The notes below the pieces were generated by a model that was not told the DNA's origin, did no database searches, and saw only the letters and a list, made by a program, of their open reading frames with translations. Position numbers and translations under genes: made by a program. From IMG/VR virus record IMGVR_UViG_3300023181_000039, positions 1-50,037 of that record: a stretch of 50,037 nt of DNA; one strand, given 5' to 3'. Every line of letters starts with the position of its first letter. The stretch's first letter is position 1. Shown in pieces: positions 27,801-36,819 of this stretch. Source of the DNA: a virus.

Positions 27801-30800
27801 TTATTAGATTCTACTAACCTAGATTGACTTTCTGAATGCAAAATAGTATACCAACCAACTCTTTCATTATTAAAAGCTGTAATAAACTTTCTAAAGATAT
27901 CTTGGCCTTTAGTTATATTTTGTATATCTAAACTACCTTCTCTAGTTAATCCTGTATCAGATAATAATTGATTAAATACTGCATTAATATCTTCATCAAA
28001 TTCAGCTAAAGCTTTAAATCTAGGTAATACCTGATCTTCTTCAACTCCACTTAATGCTCTAACTAATCCTCTATAAACTTTCTTAAAGTCTACACCTTCT
28101 TCTACTTCTTGACCATATTCATCAGTAGTTTTAATAGTTACTAACGAAATATAAGTTCTTAATACTGCACTAAATGAAGTTTCACCTCCTATAGTCCAGT
28201 TGTCTCTTTCAAATTGTTCACCTAAATCATCTATTTCCTCTTGAGCTTCTTCAATATCTCTTGATTCATCTAGATCAAATATCTTAGATTTGTTAAGAAT
28301 ATCTTTTTTAAGAGCAGTAATATTATTTGGTAATACAAATACATTTCTCTTTTGCTCTAAATTCTTAGTCATAGTTTCTAAGAAAGCATCATCATTAATT
28401 AAACCTGTAGATTCTAAATATTCTTCATAATAAGGATTATCATCTATACTATAGAATTTAGCTTTATCTGCAATTAATTTATCTAATAATGCATCTTTAG
28501 ATTTATCATCTAATTTAGTAGTTCTATCTTTCTGTATATCTAATTGTCCTTGTAAAAACTTATTAGTTAAACTAGCTACAATACCTTGACCCTCTAATTG
28601 AGTAGTGGTAATAGTATTACCTGCTTCATCAGTACCTTTATTATAGATACTAAATACTCTATCTTGATTAGCGTATCTACTATATTTATTAGATTGTTGA
28701 TTAGCATTTTTGAATTTACCTCTATTTATATTATAAAATAAAGATTGTAATTCATCCATATTACCTAAAACATAGTTTATCCAGTTCCTAATCTTATTAA
28801 AGATAGAATTTAATCCACTAGTATTATTACTTAAACCATAAACTTTAAAATCATCAGCCATCTTTTCCTCTAACCACAAAGATTCTAATTGAGAATCAGT
28901 ATAGTTGAAGAAAACACTAGATGAATTTCTTAGTTTCTCTATATCATTATTAGAAGGTTTACCATATTTTTTAGTTGCTAAGTTATTAGCTACAGCTATT
29001 TGTTTGTCTGTTAATAAGCTTCTATATACTGCGTGAAAAGCTTCATGATATTGAGTACCTACTTCTGCATTAGAATTAAGATAAATAATATTATCTGCAA
29101 ATGCTCCAAATGTAGTACCATTATTTTTTATATTACCTAATAAAGTATTAACATCAGCTACACCAATAGAAGAAGGTAAATTAGCTTCTATCCATGAAAC
29201 TGCTTCAGGATAATCCATAATTTCTTCTGATTCTCCAATACTAAATATAGGATCAGAACTAGCTCTATAACTATTAATAATAGCTCTAACTTTAGTTTCT
29301 ACACCTTTTTTCTTAAGTTTAGATAAATCTTCAAATCCTATTAATAATGGGGCTGATTCTTTTAATATCATACTTTTAACACCATCATTAAAATCATTAA
29401 ATGAAGCATCAAAGATAGATAAATCAAAATCTACTGGTTTATTATCAGGAACTACTTCATCTACTACATCTGCAGGTAAATCTAAAGTAGGATCAGTATC
29501 ACTATCATCAAAAGGTTGAGCAAAAGGATTATCTTGATCTTCTGTTTCTATAGGTACTTCAGCTGTTTGTTCTACTATAGGAGCTTGAATTAAATAATCA
29601 TTAAGTTTATTATCATCAAATTTAATAGTAATTTGTTTATATAATAAAGGATTAGTTACAATATCTGGAGTTAAGTTAAGACTTAGTTTATTAATAGTCT
29701 CTCTAGCAGGAGCTAAATTGGGTAATGTAACCCTTAATTTAGTTTTATCTAATCCTAAAGCAGCTAATAAATCATCTATAGTAGCATATTTACTAGGATC
29801 TAATTCAACTCTTTTACCTTTTTGTCCTTTAATCTTTAAGTTTATTGTATATTTCTTATTAGTAGCATTAGGAGTAGTAAACTGTAATTCAGCAAATTCT
29901 ACAGATACAAATACATTATCATTAAGATATCTATTAATATTACCTACATGTTGCTTAACAGCTTCTGCATCTAAAGTAGTATTCTTTAAGAAAGCTACTT
30001 CTCCCATTAACTTAGTATATAACTGTCTTTGAGCTACTTCACTAAGTACTTGATTTTGAGCACCTACCCAATAGTATTTACCATTAGTTGCTTGAACTAA
30101 TACTACATATCTTTCTACTAATCCATCAGGAATAGGAGGAACATTAGGTTGTTCTCTCATATTAACTGTACCATCAGTAATCTCTATATTAGCATTATTA
30201 GATCTATCTATAATATAGTATTTACCTCCATTAGCAGTTAATTTAGCTGCAGGAATATCTTTAATTAAAGTTCTAGGGGTAGCATTATCTACTGTAAATT
30301 TACCATCCCATTGTAGATTAAAACCTAATTGATTTAATAAAGCAGGAGATATACTTCCATCTTGTTTTAAGATAGCTTTAATTTTATTATTTCTAGCTAC
30401 AGTTTCTTGATATTGTCTTGGATTTATATTTAAATCTACTAGATTAATATTACTTAGTCCATCTAATTGATTTAAGTTACCAATCTTTTTACCATTATAT
30501 ACTACATGAACAAATATCTCAGGAACTATAACTTTACTTGTAGTATTAAATGTCTGTAATACTTGACCTACAGTATATCCTAAATCAGCAGGATTTGTAT
30601 ATTCTAAGCTAACATTAGATAGTATCTCACCTATCGGAGTATTTTGAAATAATAGATTAATTTCTTCATCAGTATAAAAATCTGGAAGGTTATTCATAAC
30701 AGTAGTTCTTTGAATTCTATCAAAATAACTAATACCAGATACTAACTTCTGATTATCATTCTTTTTAGCATCAGCTTCTTCTTGAGCTAATCTAGCTTGT

Positions 30801-33718
30801 TCATCAGCAGTTGCTTTAATATTATTTCTAATCTCCAATAATTTATTAGATATAGATGTATGTAAACTTTTAATTTTACCTGCATCAATACCTCTACTTT
30901 GAAATCCAGCCATAGTAGCTTCAAGATCTTTCTTAATTGCAGTTAATGCAGGTTCAGATACATCATAGTCTAAGTTACTTACAGCTTTAGCTCTAGATAG
31001 GTTTTCTTCATAATATTTATCAAAGTCTTCTTGAGAATTGATTTTAAAATCTTGCATCTCAAATAATTGATCTTCAATAGCTGTTATTTGATCACTAATA
31101 CTATTAATAGTTTCAGGATCTAATTCAGCATTATTATCTAACTCACCTTGTAATCTATCTCTTTCTTCAATTAAAGATTGTTCTTGATTAATAGGAGCTA
31201 ACTCTTGATCTTCTATAGTATTCTCATTCTCAGTAACTTGAGCTTCTTCAACTGCTTCAACAGGAGTACTTACTACTGGTTCAGCTTCAGCTTCAGCTTC
31301 TGTAACTTGATCTTGATTTAATTTATCTCTTAATTGACTCTGAAAACTATCAGAAGTCATCTCATTATATTTAGTAACTAATTCTTGAATAGAAGCAGTA
31401 GCTTCTTGCTTCTGACCTTCATATTCAGCTTTATCTAACTGTTCTCTAACTAACTTAGCTCTAACCTCTTTAGGAGATTCTAAGTTCTCTGGAGCTTGCA
31501 ATTGACTTTCATATTCAGCTATCTTAGTTGTAGAATTAGCAATAAGATTATCAATTGATTTTATATCTTCATTAATAGCAAATCTTTTAAATTTATTATC
31601 AACTATATCAGCTTCATTAAGATAATTATCTTCATAAGCTTGTATTTTACCATCTTCTCTAGGAGTAAAGTTCTCAGCAACATAATCATCTAAGAATTTA
31701 ATATTTAAAGTATTATTCTTAACTATTTTAGCTGTTTGTTCAGTAACTTCTTGTAGATTCTCTACATCAGGATTAGTTTTAGCTTCTTCTAATCTAGATA
31801 ATAAATCACTATTTCTTTGACTTAGCCTAAAACTATCATTTATAATACTCAAAGCTTGATTCTTTAAACCTTTAGCTTTATCCTGATCTTGTTGTTTATC
31901 TAAATTATCAAATACCCCTGTATTAGATTTAAGTAAGTTATCTAATTGATCTATTCTTTTAAGATAAAAATCTTTCTGAGTATCAGAGATCATTTTACCT
32001 GTATGCATAGTTTTAACAATAGCTTCTATATCTCCTCTTTGTCCATCAGCAATCATAGGAATAATAGAATTATCAGAAGTATTTTTACTTTTAAATGCTT
32101 TTTCACTAGCATATTTAAAAGCACCACCTCCTGCACCTAATAATGCACCAAAGAAAGCAGACTCTAAAGCTTCTTTACCAGTTTCTTTAGAGAATAATTT
32201 ACTACCAAAAGCTCCTTCACCTTTTTTAGCATCAGGTGCTACTAGAACATCATAAAGATTTTCAACACCTTTTTGAGAGAAAGTTTGAAGTAATTCCTCA
32301 GTACCTTCCTCTAAGGCTTCACCTAATACAGGCATTTCAAATACTCTATTTAAGAATGATCCTGCATCTCCAGTTAAACCTTTTCTAATATCATTAAATA
32401 CTCTATTAATAGAACTTTCTGTAACATCTTCACCTAACTCTCTAAGAATAACCCTAGGAATAGCTGTATTACCTCCTCCAGACAACCAATTAAATAATCT
32501 GTTGGTACCAATAGCTGATTCAATTAAACCATTTACAGCGCCTGTAAGAGCTCCTACTGAAGCTGCTTTAGTTTCACTTAATCCTGCATCTAAAGCTGAT
32601 TTATAAGCTTCATTAAAGTTTAATACTGATCCTGCTCCAAAGTTAACTAGACTTTGAAATTTAGCTGTATTAGAAGCTGCTGGAGCAATTAAACTACCTA
32701 GTCCTCCAGTTATCTGTCCTAGTATAGCCATCTGAGCTATAGAAGAAGCTCCTTGACCTACACCAGCACCTAACCATTCAGTAGCTCCACCAACACCTGC
32801 TTGTGTTTGATTAATTTCTAAATCAGTAGCAAAGTCTTTACCAAATGCAGTAGATTTTTTAGCATACTCATTAATTAAATCACCTGATCCAGGTAAAGCA
32901 GCTATTAAATTAGCACCTGCTCTATTAACATTGACTAAGTTTTCAGCTAATCCTGAGTAAGTATTTGATAATCCTGCTCCAACTTCTCTTAGAAATCCTT
33001 GATTAAATGGAGTTGTACCATAAGTATTTAATACAGTTTTACCTGTTTTCTTAAATTTATTATAATCCTTAACTGATCTCTTAGCAAGAATATCATTTCC
33101 CTCTTCATCTTTATCTAAGTAAAAGAAGTATTTAGATGAAGGACTTAGATTTAAAGAGAATTTCTTATTACCTATTTTATCTTGTTCTATACCTAAACCA
33201 TATTTAACTTGATCTAAGAAATCATCTTCTTCCATTAAAGGTAGATTCTGATCTAATGTTTCTTTGTTACCAAAGTCATCATTTCTCACAATCCCAGATT
33301 TAATAGCTCTATCTAATGACTTATTAGCATTAAATGCAGTTACTACTTCATCTTTAATTTGTTCTACAGGTTTAGCTACTCCAGGAGTAAATACTTTCTC
33401 TGCAGGCTTCTCTTTAGCATTAAATGGATCAATAATAGCATTAGCTGTAGTTTTAGCTACATTAAATATATCAGTCCAAAACTCTGATGCTCTAGCTGCT
33501 GCTGTAATTTTATCTTCTGTAAATCCAGATTCTTTTAAATCATTATCTTTTTGTCTTTTAGCTTTAGTAATTTCTTGGGCATAAGCATTCTCACGCTCAG
33601 TAGATTCTACAGCATTATAATTACTAGAATTCCTAGCAGCTTCTGATGAAGCAATACTAGGAGTTCCTGCACTTAATCTTTGTAATAAACTTTTTGTTGG
33701 ATCTTTTTCTTCTGGCAT
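21863..33718 (-). CDS. Giant virion RNA polymerase polyprotein (crAss-like), with zincin domain
   Basis: At 3951 aa this is one of the largest genes in the window. The signature SGADFDIDSEF has DFDID at 2965-2969, the metal-binding loop of the single-chain, double-psi-barrel RNA polymerase of crAss-like phages (type example phi14:2 gp66, from memory about 2,180 aa). Before it lie a Gly/Ala-rich hydrophobic region (about 220-560) that resembles ejected virion proteins, a coiled-coil region, an acidic linker (about 805-850), a beta-rich region, a second acidic linker (about 1385-1430) and HEAFH (1558-1562), a zincin motif with an EEKMADDF-type third ligand. The C-terminus is acidic. The protein is probably packaged, injected and used for early transcription. 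Confidence 0.88.
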   Translation of the reverse strand: MPEEKDPTKSLLQRLSAGTPSIASSEAARNSSNYNAVESTERENAYAQEITKAKRQKDNDLKESGFTEDKITAAARASEFWTDIFNVAKTTANAIIDPFNAKEKPAEKVFTPGVAKPVEQIKDEVVTAFNANKSLDRAIKSGIVRNDDFGNKETLDQNLPLMEEDDFLDQVKYGLGIEQDKIGNKKFSLNLSPSSKYFFYLDKDEEGNDILAKRSVKDYNKFKKTGKTVLNTYGTTPFNQGFLREVGAGLSNTYSGLAENLVNVNRAGANLIAALPGSGDLINEYAKKSTAFGKDFATDLEINQTQAGVGGATEWLGAGVGQGASSIAQMAILGQITGGLGSLIAPAASNTAKFQSLVNFGAGSVLNFNEAYKSALDAGLSETKAASVGALTGAVNGLIESAIGTNRLFNWLSGGGNTAIPRVILRELGEDVTESSINRVFNDIRKGLTGDAGSFLNRVFEMPVLGEALEEGTEELLQTFSQKGVENLYDVLVAPDAKKGEGAFGSKLFSKETGKEALESAFFGALLGAGGGAFKYASEKAFKSKNTSDNSIIPMIADGQRGDIEAIVKTMHTGKMISDTQKDFYLKRIDQLDNLLKSNTGVFDNLDKQQDQDKAKGLKNQALSIINDSFRLSQRNSDLLSRLEEAKTNPDVENLQEVTEQTAKIVKNNTLNIKFLDDYVAENFTPREDGKIQAYEDNYLNEADIVDNKFKRFAINEDIKSIDNLIANSTTKIAEYESQLQAPENLESPKEVRAKLVREQLDKAEYEGQKQEATASIQELVTKYNEMTSDSFQSQLRDKLNQDQVTEAEAEAEPVVSTPVEAVEEAQVTENENTIEDQELAPINQEQSLIEERDRLQGELDNNAELDPETINSISDQITAIEDQLFEMQDFKINSQEDFDKYYEENLSRAKAVSNLDYDVSEPALTAIKKDLEATMAGFQSRGIDAGKIKSLHTSISNKLLEIRNNIKATADEQARLAQEEADAKKNDNQKLVSGISYFDRIQRTTVMNNLPDFYTDEEINLLFQNTPIGEILSNVSLEYTNPADLGYTVGQVLQTFNTTSKVIVPEIFVHVVYNGKKIGNLNQLDGLSNINLVDLNINPRQYQETVARNNKIKAILKQDGSISPALLNQLGFNLQWDGKFTVDNATPRTLIKDIPAAKLTANGGKYYIIDRSNNANIEITDGTVNMREQPNVPPIPDGLVERYVVLVQATNGKYYWVGAQNQVLSEVAQRQLYTKLMGEVAFLKNTTLDAEAVKQHVGNINRYLNDNVFVSVEFAELQFTTPNATNKKYTINLKIKGQKGKRVELDPSKYATIDDLLAALGLDKTKLRVTLPNLAPARETINKLSLNLTPDIVTNPLLYKQITIKFDDNKLNDYLIQAPIVEQTAEVPIETEDQDNPFAQPFDDSDTDPTLDLPADVVDEVVPDNKPVDFDLSIFDASFNDFNDGVKSMILKESAPLLIGFEDLSKLKKKGVETKVRAIINSYRASSDPIFSIGESEEIMDYPEAVSWIEANLPSSIGVADVNTLLGNIKNNGTTFGAFADNIIYLNSNAEVGTQYHEAFHAVYRSLLTDKQIAVANNLATKKYGKPSNNDIEKLRNSSSVFFNYTDSQLESLWLEEKMADDFKVYGLSNNTSGLNSIFNKIRNWINYVLGNMDELQSLFYNINRGKFKNANQQSNKYSRYANQDRVFSIYNKGTDEAGNTITTTQLEGQGIVASLTNKFLQGQLDIQKDRTTKLDDKSKDALLDKLIADKAKFYSIDDNPYYEEYLESTGLINDDAFLETMTKNLEQKRNVFVLPNNITALKKDILNKSKIFDLDESRDIEEAQEEIDDLGEQFERDNWTIGGETSFSAVLRTYISLVTIKTTDEYGQEVEEGVDFKKVYRGLVRALSGVEEDQVLPRFKALAEFDEDINAVFNQLLSDTGLTREGSLDIQNITKGQDIFRKFITAFNNERVGWYTILHSESQSRLVESNNASSKDLQFNEWLQNYSITHEEIGFNTGLKKSLESNLDFINRSENITVTSLAEAKQEAKAIKAAFRIASIKLSDAYLAYSLLKKSDYTTLDQEGKDFLNSFKGTEGLYDGGNIPFIISEFKSGYNPFLSTKDDKGKERGAVTRLKDIAEQNAIFDPTVGESSFQNADGKNVYSIIRPSFGLVKLRWLSDKARRTQLLADDKSKKDDFIDPLDNVTLNHLLASENIDVIMEMLNPSMIDGYRQTNITGDATTIDEGEGVTFGKFNAQQYMLADLLMFLSNRKSLNSIDENGKLTKLGESAMFNINQMEASNTGYGVFLPVNNYKTINQEVLDNLFNYLAQEAIRINKVKNEFKKEGIKTWVGYNDKPDSRGFKLMEFAGYGLDTIINDITGNDQIKEDVYNNLLGNKDEIQSLIKDKLTRDIQSYKEALIANNIFDEQGSMLPSVELIRQGFIKEKEKLTVANSDALITDYYLNAYINTLGINNLLLDNYAKKVKNTVDWFKRAKGIIGSGPDLGKGFTRVAVYDEPVAFIDPKNLDDLDIDKLVEDKRIELEADSIMTSSQINDELKAYRKGLSKGEIKVADAQSYVTLDHKILQLQRWGRFPARIEAIYNKIAEGRQITWAEKEELEHNNSALNSTKTVAYNGDHYFKLSELILTPRLVGEVYPKGHPQAGDVIMKDGRSVKAKEGFEYLFNKYNAMLDQGVDQALPLSASKMATIAPAKYVESGKFDFSQSIMELENKFKRLQVETPSGKSKITQGTQLIQLVHSEQDDNMAVDFSYNSDVKTLGDLRRMYRQLLADNRLEGFKQALAYIRDPLSGEFNSKELTKKFYNTIVESGADEVLSNFFTPDHNGERQFNWNLGPVVNKAEQLFLAHFSKGVLSQKVPGLKVSLVSDSGIKIKDKVTGKMRSLQHMVKDEDGNYYSECLLPPFANELMGKDPSDAKIKEVLKMFGVRIPTQDKHSMISLKVVGFLPVEYGSVGVFPKEIVFLSGADFDIDSEFIHRYDYYTLKDGTTVKYGSATTNEGKYEEYLKWNLVNNKMLKSKFKELNNSDEIDFDLENLSDFMNIDVNQVRKNIITKAFASLGLPSTLEEFIEQNPINIGVNNNAMLEAQIKFLTNDYVRTRAARIPASMTSIENVRQIVEDKLGLGKAEAVSPNTPLARFNANRNNMEGKQGIGPVALANVTHSLLSTNNIELFKLVDRPFISGRTATGFGGVYTIDSETDRKNDNISTLLSAMTDNAKEQHAKVLNLLFNSLPTDTLPVASYMLSLGYTMEETILFLNQPAIKIFSTGDAKLAQDYKDAENNLRKIVFAIAGTNDLQDPRYIAALNKYIKENRKEVTIQTLIDSLVINKNTDPTDTIHNDDILQIFFGLQNQAQYTQKVSALLSLNKGLKSTFDDNLKLDRVLETLQLKFLNNYISADTESYEDLMNTLEALGVIKEQDGKWVKDKNFPVFKPNNNNPNLTPFDARIALLNDPNTIQNIIIHKKVMDASKEFFLLNTNVFKSLTTMLNINSKQLVPFFMDRSNKTYLEEVYPEKYEALQLAKDNVGYMVHKSGANSIGRQLWNLKKDPQFRDNILIKLLTLKDPRSGSNLVQIEFPTRIKAEGDFYTNLNNAFKELFMNTRTRDFARKLYYYSYFKDGLQFKNKSFINTIPSWVFKDVSASLDLLNSDLKGEAFDDVSSLKEGVVPTVVDMITSFTRVNTLVENLKNVTYNDSATTKYTIQPNKITTAKVEIKGVDLVYTNLESYLKSLEDAYNSGNSQVLELYERGGGLYYAAASRVTSNQDTEYGITQTVTSRLLKSIKGFDALGNYIDFNLDQVIEHYLTWNQYPVAFEITTQDIVPIVENGLSSTVIDNKFIDNLEAMKKTLGTNTQESYVSPEMLADTTEDLALIQEQVPAPILEDNLETTDNNSTFVNPFGVIDENSEGDPSLGSEEADMQAFEDYQTTLDTSFDIEATLNDIDNQVDNFNDDEGNPIC

Positions 33719-33719
33719 C

Positions 33720-35372
33720 TTATTCTTCTTCTTGAACTATTGATTTAGACTTACTTTGATCTTTAAAATAAGGTAATATTTCATTATCATATGTAGATTT
33801 TCTACTATCATATGATCCTATAACTTGTAGTAATTGTTTTTGTTCATCAGTAGCTCTACCTGCATTAAAATCAGCTTCTGCTTTTTGTAATGCTTTAATA
33901 TCTTCTGGTGAAGAACTTATATTCTTCTGTATATAATTATAATCTAATCTAGCTTTACCTTTAGAATCAAATGAAGATCCATGTTGTACTCTACCCATAC
34001 CTTCGTAGTAAGCATTAGAATAACCCATTTCTCTCATAGCATCTTTAGGAGCTGCTGCTTTATAGAAAGTTTTTAATGAACCTTCTTTATCATCTGTTTT
34101 ATCTAAGTAGTTATACTCAGCCATAGTCCTTTGTTGAACTTCATAAGGTTTACCATCTTTATAAGCATATGATTTACCATTAATAGTTTCAATTCTAGGT
34201 TTAGATGTATTAGTAGGAGTAGCTAATAGCTTACCTGTTTTAGCATCTACCCAAGCATTAACATAACCTTTAAGAGTACCTGATTTAACATCAACACTCT
34301 TAGAAGTAGGATCTAATTTACCATCTGAGATATCATAGATTTTACCTGATACTTTCTGATTCTTAATTTCTAAGTTAGCAGTACCATATTGTGAAGCACC
34401 TGATCCAAATACATAAACATTTTTCTCACCTTTAGCATCTAAAGGAACTTCAGCTATTGATCCTACTCTACCAGTAAATTCATTAAATGAAGGAGCTTTA
34501 ATTATATCTTCTTCTTTAGCACCTTTACCAGTAGCTTTTAATCTAGCAGTTTCAGCTTTAAATCTATCAATATCTAATTTAGCTCTATCTTGAGATTTTC
34601 TATAAGCAAATTCTTCTTGATTTTGATATAGATTAAGTAATCCAGTATTAACCTTAGATACTTTACCATATTGATTTACTAAACCTTTAATATTATTTTC
34701 TACAGCTTGCTTAGCTCTTTCAGGAGATAGTCCTTGTTGAATATAAGCTTCTGTTAATCTTTGTTTACCTTCAGTATCACTTTGTATAGTTTTCTTCCAG
34801 TTACCTAAGTTTCTAGAATTAGTAGTATTAGTACCTATATCTTCCATAGATTCATGAGCTATAGCACCTGCTTTAGTCCAATCTTCTAAAGTATTAACTG
34901 CTTGTACTCCAGGAACATTAGCTGTTATATTTCCATTAGCATCTACTCCTGTAAACTTAGGTTGTAGAAATAACTTACCTTCAGCTTGCATTTTAGCAGC
35001 AATTTGTTGGTTTTGTTTATATAACTCATTACCTTGTTTAATAGTTTGTAATCTAGGATCATTAGCATATTGCATATTTAATTTCCTAGAAGCTCTAATA
35101 AATTCAGGATTAGAAGTATTACCTCCATATTGATCTAATAACTTAGATGCCTGAGATTTAAAATCATTAGCAAACTTATCTCTAAACTGAGAATAACCTG
35201 GAGCTAAAGCTTCCATTGAAGATAATCCTGATTGTACTTGTGTATTTTGTAAATCAGCAGCATCTCCTCTAGCCTGTATTGCTTGACCTGCTCTAAGCAT
35301 TTCCTCAAAAGGAAGTCCAACATACTGCTCTTGTGTTTGCTGTATTGGGTTACTATATTTATTGATAGCCAT
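33720..35372 (-). CDS. Cargo/ejection protein candidate (550 aa)
   Basis: Mostly helical, Gln- and Lys-rich, with little hydrophobic character: N-terminal EEMLRAGQAIQARGDAADLQNTQ, a central helical region and a C-terminal set of short basic segments. No enzyme motif is seen. It lies one base before the giant polymerase gene, where crAss-like genomes encode packaged cargo proteins injected with the genome. An in-frame TTG 18 bases further upstream exists, but the ATG at 35372 is better placed, with GGAGGA about ten bases before it. The function as cargo is inferred from order and composition. Confidence 0.65.
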   Translation of the reverse strand: MAINKYSNPIQQTQEQYVGLPFEEMLRAGQAIQARGDAADLQNTQVQSGLSSMEALAPGYSQFRDKFANDFKSQASKLLDQYGGNTSNPEFIRASRKLNMQYANDPRLQTIKQGNELYKQNQQIAAKMQAEGKLFLQPKFTGVDANGNITANVPGVQAVNTLEDWTKAGAIAHESMEDIGTNTTNSRNLGNWKKTIQSDTEGKQRLTEAYIQQGLSPERAKQAVENNIKGLVNQYGKVSKVNTGLLNLYQNQEEFAYRKSQDRAKLDIDRFKAETARLKATGKGAKEEDIIKAPSFNEFTGRVGSIAEVPLDAKGEKNVYVFGSGASQYGTANLEIKNQKVSGKIYDISDGKLDPTSKSVDVKSGTLKGYVNAWVDAKTGKLLATPTNTSKPRIETINGKSYAYKDGKPYEVQQRTMAEYNYLDKTDDKEGSLKTFYKAAAPKDAMREMGYSNAYYEGMGRVQHGSSFDSKGKARLDYNYIQKNISSSPEDIKALQKAEADFNAGRATDEQKQLLQVIGSYDSRKSTYDNEILPYFKDQSKSKSIVQEEE

Positions 35373-35373
35373 T

Positions 35374-36819
35374 TTATCTTTGTCCTCCAAATGTTTCTTG
35401 ATAGAACCTTAAATTAGGGAACATCTCAAATAATAATTTATTTTTTAAAGCATCATTAGCTTTTTGTTGACCTATTGTATTTTGAGCTTGATAAGTCTGT
35501 TGTAACTGACCTAATCCTGTAGTTAATAAATTACTTTTAGCTGCTCTATTCTGAGCATTTAATTGATCTACTCCAAAATTATATCCTTGTAATCTTTGAC
35601 TTTCTCCAACTGCTTGTTGTCCTAAACCTCCATAAATACTAGCTCTTTGACTTCTAACTTGATTATTAGCTTCATCACCTTGTAATCTAATACCTGCTAT
35701 TTGTCTATTTAAGTTAGATGTTGATTGTAGTTTATTAGCTCTAGCAATTGCTCCTGAATTAGTATTTCTATCAATTGAAGAATTACCTACTCTATTATTT
35801 AATCTAGCCTCATTAACTATTGAATTAACATCAATATTCTGAGGTAGGTTACTTGTTATTTGATTTAAGTAAGGATTAGTTACTCTTTGCCCATAAGACT
35901 GCTGCTCTACCTTACCAAATAGTCCTTGTGATATATTAGCTAATGGAGCACCATAAGTGCCTAAGAAGCTTCCTAAACCACCTGCAATTGAACCTAATCC
36001 ATTACCTGCTATTGGAGCTTGAGGAAGACCTGCTTTACCATATTGTAAACCAATATTAGTAGGTAATCCTGCTACTGAAGGTGTACTAGCAATCTCTGGT
36101 AATACATAAGAACCTAAAGCCATTTTCTTAGCTCTTTCTACATTATCTTTAGCATTTTTAATATTCTGTAAGATAGTATTCTGAGCTAATTTATCATTAT
36201 TATCTACTGCTTTTTTATACATTGGTGCTTTAGCTGCTGTTATTACAAAAGTTCCCGGAGTTGCAGATACAAAGTTATTCTCAGTATCTTCTCCTTTAGA
36301 ATGAGATTCATATAAACCTCCTGTCTCTGGATTAATCTTAGAATAATCTCTAAGTATTTTACCTGATTTAGGGTCTATTTGTAATTCACCTTTCTCTATA
36401 TTAATAACATTATTTGTTATTTCTCCACCTTTAGCAAATACTCTAGATCCATAAGGATTTTCATTATAAGTATCTAATTGACTTTGATTAGTTGCTATAT
36501 AGTTTTGATTATCTATTAATTTTTGTTGAGCTAATTGAGCTTCTTCAGCTTTCTTCTTTTTACTTCTTCCAAATAAGCCTCCTATACCTCCTATAACACC
36601 TCCTGCTACAGCACCTATTGCAGTACCAACTCCTGGTACAACTGATCCTAGAGAGGCTCCTAAGCCTATTCCTGAACCTGCTCCACTTAAGAATCCTCCT
36701 GCTCCAGTATCTCCAGCAATGCCTCCTAACAAAGAAGCACCAATGCCATAAGCATTAGCACTCTTTTGAGTTACTGTAGATCCTAATAAATATTTTTTAT
36801 TATATTTTGTTTGTTTCAT
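35374..36819 (-). CDS. Cargo/ejection protein candidate with hydrophobic Gly-rich segment (481 aa)
   Basis: The N-terminal part (about residues 24-85) is Gly/Ala-rich and hydrophobic (IGASLLGGIAGDTGAGGFLSG, VGTAIGAVAGGVIGGIGGLFG), like membrane-inserting or pore-forming ejection proteins, followed by a Lys cluster GRSKKKK. The rest is Gln/Asn-rich and helical (QQAVGESQRLQGYNFG and similar). No catalytic motif. Its start overlaps the muzzle-like gene by one base. Location and composition match cargo protein C1 of crAss001-type phages as I recall them; the name is inferred and not proven. Confidence 0.65.
   Translation of the reverse strand: MKQTKYNKKYLLGSTVTQKSANAYGIGASLLGGIAGDTGAGGFLSGAGSGIGLGASLGSVVPGVGTAIGAVAGGVIGGIGGLFGRSKKKKAEEAQLAQQKLIDNQNYIATNQSQLDTYNENPYGSRVFAKGGEITNNVINIEKGELQIDPKSGKILRDYSKINPETGGLYESHSKGEDTENNFVSATPGTFVITAAKAPMYKKAVDNNDKLAQNTILQNIKNAKDNVERAKKMALGSYVLPEIASTPSVAGLPTNIGLQYGKAGLPQAPIAGNGLGSIAGGLGSFLGTYGAPLANISQGLFGKVEQQSYGQRVTNPYLNQITSNLPQNIDVNSIVNEARLNNRVGNSSIDRNTNSGAIARANKLQSTSNLNRQIAGIRLQGDEANNQVRSQRASIYGGLGQQAVGESQRLQGYNFGVDQLNAQNRAAKSNLLTTGLGQLQQTYQAQNTIGQQKANDALKNKLLFEMFPNLRFYQETFGGQR

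Noticed and set aside
29718-30032. Opposite-strand frames inside the giant genes
   Set aside because: They lie fully within strongly supported genes on the other strand and show no domain pattern of their own.
21863-33718. Frame-shift or assembly fusion creating the 3951-aa gene
   Set aside because: The frame is open throughout with steady composition, and a long polymerase is expected in this position.
35373-35390. TTG start for the 550-aa cargo-like gene
   Set aside because: The ATG at 35372 has a GGAGGA site at proper distance and avoids overlap with the previous gene.
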